DNA of 44,600 bases from Erythrobacteraceae bacterium (GCA_027489065.1 JAIYAM010000051.1:1-44600), one strand, 5' to 3'. Numbered from the stretch's first letter, positions 8,275 to 16,916 are shown. Made by a program: numbers and translations. The notes: generated from the sequence alone by a model not told the origin.

Positions 8275-9450
8275 ATGCACTATCGTAGCCTTTCCGATCT
8301 TTCACGGCTTATAACATCGAGCTTGCATCGGATCCCGTCCGACGTAGACCTTGTTGTCGGTATCCCCCGGAGCGGAATCCTTCCTGCAATCACGATTTCG
8401 CTGATGCTCAATCTGCGTTACGCGGACCTCGACACCTACGTCGAGGGTCGGCTCGCCGGGACTGGCTCGACCAAAAAGCATGACGGGCTGATCGGCGACC
8501 CCAGCCAGGCTCGGCACGTGCTGGTCATCGACGATAGTCTCAATCGCGGCTGCGCGATGCGCGAAGCGAGAGCGCGCCTGCAGCACCTCGCGAGCGACAC
8601 GCGCTTCACCTTCGCGGCTGCCTATGTCGTTCCTGACGGCGTTCCCGAGGTGGATATTGCGTTGGAGATCCTGCCGCTGCCGCGAATGTTCGAGTGGAAT
8701 TTCATCCACCACCCCTATCTGAAGCATGCCTGCGTCGATATAGATGGGGTGCTGTGCCTCGATCCCGTCGAGGCCGAGAACGATGACGGGGCCAATTACC
8801 TCCGGTTCCTCACGGGAGCTTTGCCACTTTACAGACCCACGGCGCAAATCGGGCATCTCGTCACAAGCCGCCTGGAGAAATACCGTCCCCAGACTGAGGC
8901 CTGGCTCCAACAGAACGGCATCCGCTACGACAAGCTCGTGATGCTGGACCTGCCGTCCGCTGCCGAGCGGCGGCGACTTGGCGTGCATGGAACCTTCAAG
9001 GGACAGGCCTATCGCGACAGCAAGGCGATGCTGTTTATCGAGAGCGAATACCGGCAGGCGGTCGAGATCGCGCGGATATCCGGCAAGCCGGTGCTGTCGA
9101 TCGAAGGCCAACAGATGATCAACCCCAGTGCCTGGAGGAGCGCCGCCTCGCTCCAGAAGGTGAGGAACTTCGGTGTCCACGCGCAGATGTCGGATTCGCC
9201 GCTGGTCAGTCGCCACGCATTCAGCCGCAGAATGCGCAGGTTGCTGCCTGCCCCGATCTACGGCGCGGCACGGGACGTCTATGGGAGAGTTTTCAAGACG
9301 CCGCACGCCGAAGCCGAAGCGCTGCAGCCGGTGCGGCTCCCGGATCAGCAGGCGCCGATCGCATGCCGGCCCAACCTTGAGCCGGTTCGGCCGGCCAGCG
9401 ACGGCGTGCGCCCTTCCGTTCAGAAGATGCACGATGCGGCACAGCGCTAG
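8275..9450 (+). CDS. Phosphoribosyltransferase-HAD domain fusion protein
   Basis: A 391-residue protein. The N-terminal half is a type I phosphoribosyltransferase-like fold: VDLVVGIPRSGILPA at the start, and HVLVIDDSLNRGCAMREA as the PRPP-binding loop with the acidic pair. From about residue 160 it switches to a HAD-like phosphatase domain, with motif I as CVDIDGVLCLDP (DxDGVL) and a later lysine/aspartate region (RDSKAMLFIESE). The C-terminal 80 residues are low-complexity and basic. Such fusions occur in polysaccharide loci, but the substrate is not known to me; a role in nucleotide-sugar or phosphosugar metabolism is inferred from location only. The start at 8275 follows CTGGGGGCC; an in-frame ATG at 8254 lacks a site. 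Confidence 0.7.
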   Translation: MHYRSLSDLSRLITSSLHRIPSDVDLVVGIPRSGILPAITISLMLNLRYADLDTYVEGRLAGTGSTKKHDGLIGDPSQARHVLVIDDSLNRGCAMREARARLQHLASDTRFTFAAAYVVPDGVPEVDIALEILPLPRMFEWNFIHHPYLKHACVDIDGVLCLDPVEAENDDGANYLRFLTGALPLYRPTAQIGHLVTSRLEKYRPQTEAWLQQNGIRYDKLVMLDLPSAAERRRLGVHGTFKGQAYRDSKAMLFIESEYRQAVEIARISGKPVLSIEGQQMINPSAWRSAASLQKVRNFGVHAQMSDSPLVSRHAFSRRMRRLLPAPIYGAARDVYGRVFKTPHAEAEALQPVRLPDQQAPIACRPNLEPVRPASDGVRPSVQKMHDAAQR

Positions 9451-9514
9451 ACAAAACGCATCGCTCTTGTCCGCACCGCCTGCAGCTTGAAGCCATTGGA
9501 TCTGAAGGTTTTGC

Positions 9515-9589
9515 TGGCTGGGGCGGAAGGATTCGAACCTTCGCATGGCGGTACCAAAAACCGCTGCCTTACCGCTTGGCTACGCCCCA
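9515..9589 (-). tRNA. tRNA-Gln (anticodon TTG)
   Basis: On the minus strand the 75-nt sequence folds as a tRNA. The acceptor stem TGGGGCG pairs with CGCCCCA, followed by discriminator G and an encoded CCA. The anticodon stem GCGGT/ACCGC encloses a loop with TTG at positions 34-36. The T-loop appears as GGTTCGAATCC. Confidence 0.97.
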
Positions 9590-9602
9590 GCAGGAGATGC
9601 GC

Positions 9603-9630
9603 CCTATAGCGGCTCAAACGGGGTTGTGAA
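9603..9630 (-). promoter_or_regulatory. Candidate sigma-70 promoter of tRNA-Gln
   Basis: On the minus strand TTCACA (9630-9625) and TATAGG (9608-9603) are separated by 16 bp and lie 13 nt upstream of the mature tRNA 5' end. The spacing and position fit a housekeeping promoter. The -35 and -10 each deviate from consensus. Confidence 0.45.
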
Positions 9631-9661
9631 GGGGGCGAAACCACGTGCCCGCCCCCTTTTT
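9629..9661. terminator. Hairpin between yghU-type GST and tRNA-Gln
   Basis: AAGGGGGCG pairs with CGCCCCCTT around a 12-nt loop. Five T follow on the plus strand, while the minus-strand side has only a short pyrimidine run. It lies downstream of the minus-strand GST gene and may end that transcript as a weak bidirectional terminator. Its left foot overlaps the candidate tRNA promoter. Confidence 0.5.
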
Positions 9662-9672
9662 CGAGGTGCGCC

Positions 9673-10530
9673 TCAGTCGAGCCGCTTGCCTTCGAAATCA
9701 GCGGCCGAGTGGCGTTCCTTGAGCTGGGTGTCCGGCTCGCCCCACACCTTGTTCACAATCCGCCCGCGCCGGACAGCCGGACGCGCGGCGATCTCCTTCA
9801 CCCAGCGGGCGACGTTCGTGTATCCGTCGATCGACAGGAAGGTCCTGGCATCATTGTAGATCGTGCCGAAGACGAAGGGCGCGAGCCAGGGGAAGTTGGC
9901 GATGTCGGCAAGGCTGTATTCGTCGCCGGCGAGGAAGCGGGTCTCGGCGAGGCGCTTGTCGGCGACGTCGAAGATGCGCTTGGTTTCCATGGAGTAGCGA
10001 TCAATCGCATATTCGATCTTCTCGGGCGCATAGGCGTAGAAGTGCCCGAAGCCGCCGCCCATGAACGGGCCGCTGGCGACCTGCCAGAACACCCAGGAAA
10101 GCACCTCGGCGCGCGCCTGCGGATCGGCGGGCAGGAACATTCCGAACTTCTCGGCGAGATGGACGAGGATCGCGCCGCTCTCGAAGATGCGGAACGGCGT
10201 GTCGCCGGAGCGGTCGAGCAGGGCGGGGATCTTGGAGTTGGGGTTCACGCCCACGAACCCGCTGGTGAACTGTTCGCCTTCGGAAATGTTGACCGTCCAG
10301 GCATCATATTCCGCGCCCGTGTGTCCGGCCTCGATCAGCTCTTCGAGCATGATCGTCGCCTTCACGCCGTTGGGCGTGGCGAGCGAATAGAGCTGGAAGG
10401 GATGCTCGCCCACCGGCAGGTCCTTTTCCACGCGCGCACCGGCCGTCGGGCGGTTGATGCTGGCGAAGCGGCCGCCGTTGACGGTGTCGGGGCTCCAGAC
10501 GGGGGGCGGGGTGTAGGGGGCGTCGGCCAT
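9673..10530 (-). CDS. yghU: Glutathione-dependent disulfide-bond oxidoreductase, YghU-type GST
   Basis: A 285-residue glutathione S-transferase family protein close to the length of E. coli YghU (288). It has the Nu-class features: an N-terminal extension (YTPPPVWSPDTVNGGRFASINRPTAGA), a thioredoxin-like domain with FQLYSLATPNGVKATIMLEE, NPNSKIPALLD (cis-Pro) and FESGAILVHLAEK, then an all-helical C-terminal domain ending VWGEPDTQLKERHSAADF. It probably reduces small disulfides or organic peroxides with glutathione in the cytosol. The start is the ATG at 10530 preceded by GGAGAC. The frame stays open far upstream, but that part is the antisense of topoisomerase IB. Confidence 0.93.
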   Translation of the reverse strand: MADAPYTPPPVWSPDTVNGGRFASINRPTAGARVEKDLPVGEHPFQLYSLATPNGVKATIMLEELIEAGHTGAEYDAWTVNISEGEQFTSGFVGVNPNSKIPALLDRSGDTPFRIFESGAILVHLAEKFGMFLPADPQARAEVLSWVFWQVASGPFMGGGFGHFYAYAPEKIEYAIDRYSMETKRIFDVADKRLAETRFLAGDEYSLADIANFPWLAPFVFGTIYNDARTFLSIDGYTNVARWVKEIAARPAVRRGRIVNKVWGEPDTQLKERHSAADFEGKRLD

Positions 10531-10644
10531 GGGGGTCTCCTTTGGGCGCAGACAAAGCGCGCGCTGTCGTGAATGCCTAGCTGGCGTGGCGGAGGTCGCG
10601 CCGCAAGGTGGAACATTGCCCGCCCTGACCGCTTTTGCTTGGCG

Positions 10645-11664
10645 ATGGAAAAGCTGGTCTATGTCGACGATGCCCTTCCCGGCATCACGCGCCGGCGCGC
10701 GGGCAAGGGCTGGGCCTATTTCGACCCATCGGGCGCGCTGATCCGCGATCGGCGCGAGAAGCAGCGCCTCAACGCCATCGCCCTGCCGCCCGCCTACCGG
10801 GACGCGTGGTTCTGCCCCGCGCCCAACGGTCACATCCTTGCCACCGGCTATGACGATGCGGGCCGCAAGCAGTATCGCTACCACCCCGATTTCCGCAGCC
10901 GCCGCGAGAGCGAGAAGTACGATGCCTGCGCGAGCTTCGGCAAACGCCTGCCCCTCGTGCGCCAACGCGTCGAGGAGGATCTCGGCGGGCGCGGCGTCCC
11001 GCGCGAACGGGCGCTGGCGGCGGTGGTACGTCTGCTCGATCTCTCGGCGATCCGCATCGGCAACGAGCAATACGCCAAGTCCAACGACAGCTACGGGGCT
11101 ACTACCCTGCGCGCCGATCATGCCGAGGTCGGCAAACGCAAGCTCGAACTCCGCTTCGTCGGCAAGGGCGGCAAGGAGCATGAACTGGAGGTGGAAGACG
11201 CAGGTCTGGCCGCGGCGGTGCGGCGCATGGAGGACCTCGCCGATGCCGAGGACGATCACCTGTTCCGCTACGAGGACGACGCCGGCGAGGTGCGCCCCGT
11301 CACCTCCGCCGACGTCAACGCCTACCTGCGCGAGACGATGGGGGAGGACTTCAGTGCCAAGCATTTCCGCACCTTCCACGCGAGCAGCCTCGCCTTCGAA
11401 AGGCTCGCCACCGGAGAGGGGCACGTGAAGCTCGGCGCGATGCTCGAACACGTCGCCGAGCATCTCGGCAATACCCCGGCGATTGCGCGCAAGTCCTATA
11501 TCCACCCCGCCGTGATCCAGCGGATTGAGGGGCAGGAGGAATGGCGCGAAGGCCTCAAGCTCCCCCGCCAGACCCGCTGGCTGACCCGCGCCGAGCGGGG
11601 CCTGATCGCTTTTCTGGAAGAATGCGGCGCGGCGAGCGACTTCCTCGGCAGCAATGCTGGCTGA
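10645..11664 (+). CDS. DNA topoisomerase IB (poxvirus-like)
   Basis: A 339-residue type IB topoisomerase that relaxes supercoils through a 3'-phosphotyrosyl intermediate. The N-terminal domain contains YVDDALPGITRRRAGKGWAYFDPSG. The catalytic domain shows the family motif AIRIGNEQYAKSNDSYGATTLR (its Arg), FVGKGGKEHE (Lys), KHFRTFHASSLAF (Arg), and ARKSYIHPAVI, whose Tyr is the nucleophile. It is similar to the bacterial enzymes of Deinococcus and other poxvirus-like members. The ATG at 10645 starts the conserved MEKLVYVDD; the frame is open upstream without a ribosome site. It is divergent from the GST gene with a short shared intergenic region. Confidence 0.95.
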   Translation: MEKLVYVDDALPGITRRRAGKGWAYFDPSGALIRDRREKQRLNAIALPPAYRDAWFCPAPNGHILATGYDDAGRKQYRYHPDFRSRRESEKYDACASFGKRLPLVRQRVEEDLGGRGVPRERALAAVVRLLDLSAIRIGNEQYAKSNDSYGATTLRADHAEVGKRKLELRFVGKGGKEHELEVEDAGLAAAVRRMEDLADAEDDHLFRYEDDAGEVRPVTSADVNAYLRETMGEDFSAKHFRTFHASSLAFERLATGEGHVKLGAMLEHVAEHLGNTPAIARKSYIHPAVIQRIEGQEEWREGLKLPRQTRWLTRAERGLIAFLEECGAASDFLGSNAG

Positions 11665-11728
11665 GGGCTGGGCCTAGGCAGCAGGCCCCTCGCACGTTAT
11701 GCCCCGCTCGCAAGGAGAACCCGCGCGG

Positions 11729-13819
11729 ATGACCGAGGCCCACCCCTTCTACGATTGCCACGAACACGGCTTCGTCCGCGTGGCGAGCGCGACTCCGGAC
11801 ACGCGCACGGCCGATGTCGCCCGCAACACCGCCGGCGTGCTCGCCGAGGCGCGCAAGGCGCATGAGGCAAATGTCGATCTCGTCGTCTTCCCCGAGCTGA
11901 CCCTGTCCTCCTACGCCATCGACGACCTGCTGTTGCAGAACGCCATTCTCGAGCGGGTCGAACAGGCCATTTCCGAGGTCGTAGCCGCCTCGGCCGATCT
12001 GCACCCGGTGCTGGTCGTCGGTGCGCCGCTGCGGCGGGCGGACAAGCTCTACAATTGCGCGGTGGTGATCGCCCACGGGCAGATTCTCGGTGTGGTCCCG
12101 AAGAGCTACCTGCCCAATTACCGCGAGTTCTACGAGAAGCGCTGGTTCGCCCACGGGCGCGGCTGCACCGACCTGTGGATCGGCGTGGCGGGCGAGGAAG
12201 TCCCCTTCGGCACCGATCTGATCTTCGCCGCATCGAACCTCCCCGGCTTCCGCTTCGGGGTGGAGATCTGCGAGGATTTCTGGGCTCCGATCCCCCCGGG
12301 GATGACCGCCGCGCTCGCGGGCGCGCTGATCCTGTGCAACCTGTCCGCCTCGCCTGTCACCATCGGCCGGGCCGACGACCGCCACCTGCACTGCCGCTCC
12401 TCCGCCAGCCGGGCCATCGCCGCCTACGTCTATTCGGCGAGCGGGCATGGCGAGAGCACCACCGATCTTGCGTGGGACGGGCAGGGGGTGATTTACGAGA
12501 TGGGCGTGCTGCTTGCGCAAGGCGAACGCTTCGACCGCGCGGGCGAGCTCACCATCGCCGACATCGACACCGAGCGCCTTGCCGCGGAACGCATGCGCAA
12601 CCAGACCTTCGCGGACGCGGCCGAGTGGGCCGGGCACCCTGCCGACACCTACCGCAAGATCGTCTTCGAGCACGCCTATGCGGCAGGCGACATCGGGCTG
12701 GTGCGCCCCGTGGCGCGCTTCCCCTTCGTGCCCGACCGGCCCGAGAAGCTCGACGAGGACTGCTACGAGGCCTTCAACATCCAGGTCGATGCGCTGATGC
12801 GGCGGATCGAGTCCACCGGCAGCAGGTCGCTGATTATCGGCATCTCCGGCGGGCTCGACAGCACCCACGCGCTGATCGTCGCCGCCAAGGCCTGCGACAG
12901 GCTGGGCATGCCGAGGAGCGCGATCCGCGGTTACACCATGCCCGGCTTCGGCACCTCGGAAGGCACGAAAGCCAACGCGCACCGGCTGATGGAGGCGCTG
13001 GAAATCACCGCCGGCGAGATCGACATCCGCCCCGCCGCGCAGACCATGCTCGAGGATATCGGCCATCCCTTCGGCAGGGGCGAGCCCGTCCACGACGTGA
13101 CCTTCGAGAACGTGCAGGCGGGCCTGCGCACCGATTACCTGTTCCGCCTCGCCGGGCAGCACAAGGGCTTCGTGATCGGCACCGGCGACCTCTCCGAACT
13201 GGCGCTGGGCTGGTGCACCTACGGCGTGGGCGACCACATGAGCCATTACGGCGTCAATTCCGGCGTGCCCAAGACGCTGATCCAGTATCTGATCCGCTGG
13301 GTGATCGCGACCGGCCAGTTCTCCGATGCCTGCGGTGAGGTGCTCTCCGACGTGCTGGGGACAGAGATCAGCCCCGAGCTCGTCCCGCCGGGCGCCGACG
13401 GGGCGATGCAATCGACCGAGAGCCTCGTCGGGCCTTATGAACTCAACGACTTCTTCCTCCACCACGTGATCCGCTTCGGCGACAGGCCGTCCAAGATCGC
13501 CTTCCTCGCCTGGCACGCGTGGAAGGACGCGGGCGCAGGAATGTGGCCGGCGGGCTTCCCGCAAATCGCGAAGAACGCCTACGATCTGGCCACCGTCGCC
13601 GGCTGGCTCGACAAGTTCTGTGCGCGCTTCTTCGGCTTCTCGCAGTTCAAGCGATCGGCGCTGCCCAACGGGCCGAAGGTCTCCTCCGCCGGAGCCCTCA
13701 GCCCTCGCGGCGACTGGCGCGCGCCGTCGGATGCGGTCGCCACCGTGTGGCGCGAGGAGCTGCGCGCAGGATTGCCGCAGGACGTTTCCAACGAGGTGTT
13801 CGGTCCGCCCAATCCCTGA
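11729..13819 (+). CDS. nadE: Glutamine-dependent NAD(+) synthetase
   Basis: Catalyses the last step of NAD synthesis, amidating deamido-NAD with ammonia released from glutamine. The 696-residue protein has an N-terminal nitrilase-type glutaminase with the full catalytic triad: Glu in VVFPELTLSSYA, Lys in PKSYLPNYREFYEKRWF, Cys in FGVEICEDFWAP. The C-terminal synthetase carries the ATP-pyrophosphatase P-loop IGISGGLDSTHALI. The start is placed at the ATG at 11729, downstream of AAGGAGA (12-nt spacing); the in-frame ATG at 11699 is an alternative without a visible site. The stop overlaps the start of the next gene (TGATG), so the transporter is translationally coupled. Confidence 0.95.
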   Translation: MTEAHPFYDCHEHGFVRVASATPDTRTADVARNTAGVLAEARKAHEANVDLVVFPELTLSSYAIDDLLLQNAILERVEQAISEVVAASADLHPVLVVGAPLRRADKLYNCAVVIAHGQILGVVPKSYLPNYREFYEKRWFAHGRGCTDLWIGVAGEEVPFGTDLIFAASNLPGFRFGVEICEDFWAPIPPGMTAALAGALILCNLSASPVTIGRADDRHLHCRSSASRAIAAYVYSASGHGESTTDLAWDGQGVIYEMGVLLAQGERFDRAGELTIADIDTERLAAERMRNQTFADAAEWAGHPADTYRKIVFEHAYAAGDIGLVRPVARFPFVPDRPEKLDEDCYEAFNIQVDALMRRIESTGSRSLIIGISGGLDSTHALIVAAKACDRLGMPRSAIRGYTMPGFGTSEGTKANAHRLMEALEITAGEIDIRPAAQTMLEDIGHPFGRGEPVHDVTFENVQAGLRTDYLFRLAGQHKGFVIGTGDLSELALGWCTYGVGDHMSHYGVNSGVPKTLIQYLIRWVIATGQFSDACGEVLSDVLGTEISPELVPPGADGAMQSTESLVGPYELNDFFLHHVIRFGDRPSKIAFLAWHAWKDAGAGMWPAGFPQIAKNAYDLATVAGWLDKFCARFFGFSQFKRSALPNGPKVSSAGALSPRGDWRAPSDAVATVWREELRAGLPQDVSNEVFGPPNP

Positions 13820-14718
13820 TGCCGAAAAGCCTGCCCCTCTCCGCGCTCGGCATCATGCTGTTCTGCAATGTCGCCTGGGCGATGAACATCGTGGTCAGCA
13901 AGATCGCGGTGAGCACGCTGGGCGTGCCGCCGCTGTTCTACACCGTGCTGCGTTCGGCGACGGTGGTGGCAGTGCTCTTCCCGCTGCTTTTGCGCGGCCG
14001 GCCCGAGCGTCTGTGGCTGGTGCTGCTGATCGGTTTCGCGATCACCGGGGGGAGCTTCGGGCTGCAATTCGTAGGACTCCAGACCGCGAGCCCCTCGGCG
14101 GTGGGGGTGGTGAACCTATCCGGAGCGCCGCTCACCGTCCTGTTCGCGATCATCTTCCTGGGCGAAGAGGTACGCTGGCGCAGGGGTCTCGGCATGGCGC
14201 TGGCGTTGGGCGGCGTGGGCCTTGCGATCGGTGCGCCGTCCGAGGCGGGCGATCCGGTGGGCCTCGGCTTCGCCTTCGCGGGCGTGCTGATCGGGGCCTT
14301 CGCCTCGGTCTTCGTCAAGCGGCTCGAGATCGGCGCGGTCGCGCTTCAGGCATGGGCGGGGCTGGCCTCACTGGGCGTCATGCTGCCGGCCACGCTGCTG
14401 CTCGAAAGCGGGCAAATCCAGTCGTTTGCCGCAGCCCCGCTGGCGGTGATCGGCTGCGTGCTGTTCGCCGGCGTGGTCGTTTCGGTCGGGGCGCATTCGG
14501 CCTATTTCCGGCTGTTCCAGGCGCATGACGCGAACCTCGTGGTGCCGCTGACCCTGCTCACCCCGCTGCTGACCATCGCCTTCGGCACATGGCTGACGGG
14601 CGACACGATCCACTGGCCGCTGATCGTCGGAGGGACGATGGCGCTGGCCGGGGTGGCGATCATCGTCATCCGGCCGAGCCGCACGATCTCCAAGCCGCAG
14701 CTTACCCGCGAGTCCTGA
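13819..14718 (+). CDS. EamA-family (DMT superfamily) transporter
   Basis: A 299-residue inner-membrane protein with about ten hydrophobic helices in two EamA repeats, a typical drug/metabolite transporter. Repeat 1 includes FCNVAWAMNIVVSKIAVSTLGVPPLFYTVLR, and LSGAPLTVLFAIIFLGEEV closes it. Repeat 2 ends with LTLLTPLLTIAFGTWLTGD and LIVGGTMALAGVAIIVIRP. The ATG overlaps the nadE stop by one base, so the apparently longer open frame upstream is only the nadE region in another frame. The substrate is unknown, and linkage to nadE is positional only. Confidence 0.88.
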   Translation: MPKSLPLSALGIMLFCNVAWAMNIVVSKIAVSTLGVPPLFYTVLRSATVVAVLFPLLLRGRPERLWLVLLIGFAITGGSFGLQFVGLQTASPSAVGVVNLSGAPLTVLFAIIFLGEEVRWRRGLGMALALGGVGLAIGAPSEAGDPVGLGFAFAGVLIGAFASVFVKRLEIGAVALQAWAGLASLGVMLPATLLLESGQIQSFAAAPLAVIGCVLFAGVVVSVGAHSAYFRLFQAHDANLVVPLTLLTPLLTIAFGTWLTGDTIHWPLIVGGTMALAGVAIIVIRPSRTISKPQLTRES

Positions 14719-14729
14719 CGCCCTGCCGA

Positions 14730-14745
14730 TGTTTCACGTGAAACA
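14730..14745. promoter_or_regulatory. parS site (ParB-binding centromere sequence)
   Basis: The 16-bp palindrome TGTTTCACGTGAAACA matches the bacterial chromosomal parS consensus with no mismatch. It sits in the intergenic region 11 bp after the transporter stop. ParB binding here would nucleate the segregation complex. No parA or parB gene lies in the window. Confidence 0.9.
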
Positions 14746-14757
14746 GCTGACCAGGCA

Positions 14758-14810
14758 GGGTCTGGCGGGGGTCTGGCGGGGGTCTAAAGGGGTTCTGACG
14801 GGGGTCTGGA
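14758..14810 (+). repeat. Short G-rich tandem repeat beside parS
   Basis: Imperfect iterations of a GGGGGTCTGGC unit (about 11 bp) appear four to five times with drift (GGGGTCTAAA, GGGGTTCTGAC). The plus strand has many G runs and could form a quadruplex. It lies between parS and the next transporter gene. Confidence 0.7.
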
Positions 14811-14903
14811 CACAACTTTGCCTTGCCAGAGGACCGCCACCCACTAGTCTCGACACCAGCCGTGCGGACCGTAGGGGACCTGCCGGCGAACGGGGACCCG
14901 GAC

Positions 14904-16286
14904 ATGGACGAGAGCGCGCGCAAGCCGGGGTTGCTGGTGCTCGAACGCAGCCGGGCGCTGCGCTTGTTCACCCTGTTCATCCTCTATGTCGGGCAGGGCA
15001 TGCCGATCGGGCTTTTCTGGTTCGCGGTGCCCGCATGGATGGCAGTCAACGGGGCGAGCGCCGCCGAGATCGGCACGGTCGCCGCGTGGACCGCGCTGCC
15101 GTGGTCGCTCAAGCTGGTCAACGGCTTCTTCATGGACCGTTACACCTTCCTCCCGATGGGCCGCCGCCGCCTGTGGATCATCACCGCGCAGATGACGATG
15201 GTCGCAGGGTTGGTGACCGCTGCGCTCATCAACCCCGGGCCGGGGGACGTCGTCATTATCGCCGCGATCGGCTTCGCGGTGAACCTCGCCACCACCTTTC
15301 AGGACGTCGCGGTCGACGGGCTCGCGGTCGACATCATGTCGGAGGAAGAGCGAGCGCGCGGCAGCGGCATGATGTTCGGCGGCCAATCGATCGGCATTTC
15401 CGGCGCGACCGCGATGGCGGGCTTCGTGATCGAGGATTTCGGCGCCCCGGCCGCGTTCGGCGTCGTCGCCGCGCTGATGTTCGCGCTCGGCTCCTACGTT
15501 GCGCTGTTCCGCGAGCGCGAGGGCGAGCGGCTGATGCCGTGGAGCGCGGGCGAGGCACTGGCCCGCAACAAGGCGATCCAGCTGGAGGCATGGTGGCCGC
15601 TGCTCAGGACGACCTTCGGCTCGCTGATGCGTCCGGTCAGCCTCTTGTTCGTGCCGGTGATGTTCATGCAGGGGTTCTTCTATGGCGGCATGGTCGGCGT
15701 GACCCCGCTGATCGGCGCCAATGCCGCCGGGCTCGACACCGGCGCGATCTCCAGCCTCAACGCCACCGCCAGCCTTGTCGCGGGCCTGCTGGCGATGACG
15801 CTGGGTGGCTGGCTGGGGGATCGCTACGGCGCCAAGCGCATCGTCATCCTGTGGCTCGCCGCGCAGCTCCTTCTGGGCGCGGCGATGTTCGCCGGGCAAA
15901 GCCTGTGGAGCGACCACGCCGCCTTTGCGGGCTTCGTCTTCGTGTGGATCGCGCTCGATCTGCTGCTGACCGTCGCCTACCTGCCGATTGCGATGCGCCT
16001 GTGCGCGCCGAGCGTCGCCGCGACGCAGTTCACGATCTACATGGCGCTTTCGAACCTCGGCATTTCGGCCGGGGCCTACGTGCTCGGCAAGGCGGACGCG
16101 ATGGGCGGGCTTGCGATGGTTTTCCCGGTGATCGGGGCGGGCACGCTGCTCGGGCTGATCCTGATGCTGACGGTCAAGTTCCCGCGCCGTCCCGAATATT
16201 ACGCGAAGCAGGCGGCAGCGGCGATGGTGTTCGACAGCAGCGCCCCGGTGCCTGCCGGAGGGGCGGGCGACCGGGGCGCTGTGTAG
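14904..16286 (+). CDS. MFS transporter, AmpG-like
   Basis: A 460-residue polytopic membrane protein of the major facilitator superfamily. It has about twelve hydrophobic segments and an AmpG-like pattern: FILYVGQGMPIGLFWFAVPAWM in helix 1, WSLKLVNGFFMDRYTFLPMGRRR in the helix 2-3 loop, and ATTFQDVAVDGLAVDIMSEEERARGSG in the helix 4-5 region (the conserved QDxxxD). AmpG proteins import muropeptides, but related proteins move other solutes, so the substrate is left open. The start at 14904 (MDESARKPG) is chosen because the conserved part begins soon after. In-frame TTG/GTG codons upstream are possible, but that part has no conserved look. Confidence 0.85.
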   Translation: MDESARKPGLLVLERSRALRLFTLFILYVGQGMPIGLFWFAVPAWMAVNGASAAEIGTVAAWTALPWSLKLVNGFFMDRYTFLPMGRRRLWIITAQMTMVAGLVTAALINPGPGDVVIIAAIGFAVNLATTFQDVAVDGLAVDIMSEEERARGSGMMFGGQSIGISGATAMAGFVIEDFGAPAAFGVVAALMFALGSYVALFREREGERLMPWSAGEALARNKAIQLEAWWPLLRTTFGSLMRPVSLLFVPVMFMQGFFYGGMVGVTPLIGANAAGLDTGAISSLNATASLVAGLLAMTLGGWLGDRYGAKRIVILWLAAQLLLGAAMFAGQSLWSDHAAFAGFVFVWIALDLLLTVAYLPIAMRLCAPSVAATQFTIYMALSNLGISAGAYVLGKADAMGGLAMVFPVIGAGTLLGLILMLTVKFPRRPEYYAKQAAAAMVFDSSAPVPAGGAGDRGAV

Positions 16287-16304
16287 CTTCAGCGCGTCAG
16301 AGGG

Positions 16305-16898
16305 TCAGGCGGCGATCCGCTCGGCCTTCTCCTGCGCGGCGGCGATCTTCTCTTGCGCGCCCTGACCCATGATCCCGTCGGCGGCGATCATCTCCACATC
16401 GGTGATCCCGAGGAAGCCGAGGAAGAAGGTCAGCCAGCGGCTCATGAAATCGAAGTCCGCGCCCATCGGCGTGCCGCCGCTGGCGATGGCGAGATAGGCC
16501 TTCTTGCCGGTCAGCAGGCCTTCGGGGCCGGTGGCGGTGTAGCGGAAGGTGGTTCCGGCGCGGGCGACGAGATCGGCCCAGGCCTTGAGCGTCGCGGGCG
16601 GGCCGAAATTGTAGACCGGCGCGGCGAGCACGATGGTGTCGGCGGCCTGCAACTCGGCGATCAGCGCGTCGGCATAGGCGGCAAGCTCCGCCTGCTCAGG
16701 CGTCCGCTCGGCGGTCGGCGTGAGATTGGCGGCGAAACGCTCGGCGGTGAGGTGGGGGATGTCGTTGGCGGCGAGATCGCGGGTGACGACCTTGCCACCC
16801 CTTGCAGCGAGGCTTTCGACAAGGCGCTGGCCGATCCCGCGCGAGATGCTGTCGGCATCGCTGCGAATGCTGGCGGTGATGTAGAGGATGTTGCTCAT
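16305..16898 (-). CDS. azoR: FMN-dependent NADH-azoreductase
   Basis: A 197-residue flavodoxin-fold quinone/azo reductase. Phosphate-binding MSNILYITASIRSDADSISR begins the protein, AAPVYNFGPPATLKAWADLVARAGTTF forms the FMN and dimer region, and GPEGLLTGKKAYLAIASGG follows; this is close to E. coli AzoR/AcpD. It reduces quinones or azo compounds with NADH and is usually a stress-protection enzyme. The start at 16898 is preceded by GGAACCCCC. It is convergent with the MFS gene and lies downstream of pirin on the same strand, separated by a REP-like pair. Confidence 0.93.
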   Translation of the reverse strand: MSNILYITASIRSDADSISRGIGQRLVESLAARGGKVVTRDLAANDIPHLTAERFAANLTPTAERTPEQAELAAYADALIAELQAADTIVLAAPVYNFGPPATLKAWADLVARAGTTFRYTATGPEGLLTGKKAYLAIASGGTPMGADFDFMSRWLTFFLGFLGITDVEMIAADGIMGQGAQEKIAAAQEKAERIAA

Positions 16899-16916
16899 GG
16901 GGGTTCCTTTGCTTCT

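Noticed and set aside
9673..11505. A 610-residue minus-strand frame apparently fusing an unknown domain to the GST
   Set aside because: Its first part is the antisense of topoisomerase IB; the GST has its own ATG and ribosome site at 10530.
11555..13564. Long minus-strand open frame opposite nadE
   Set aside because: It is a GC-rich codon-bias shadow; the plus strand has full NAD synthetase catalytic motifs.
14729..16372. A 547-codon plus-strand frame beginning in parS
   Set aside because: Arg/Gly/Ala-rich shadow of the MFS transporter in another frame; its ATG is part of the parS palindrome.
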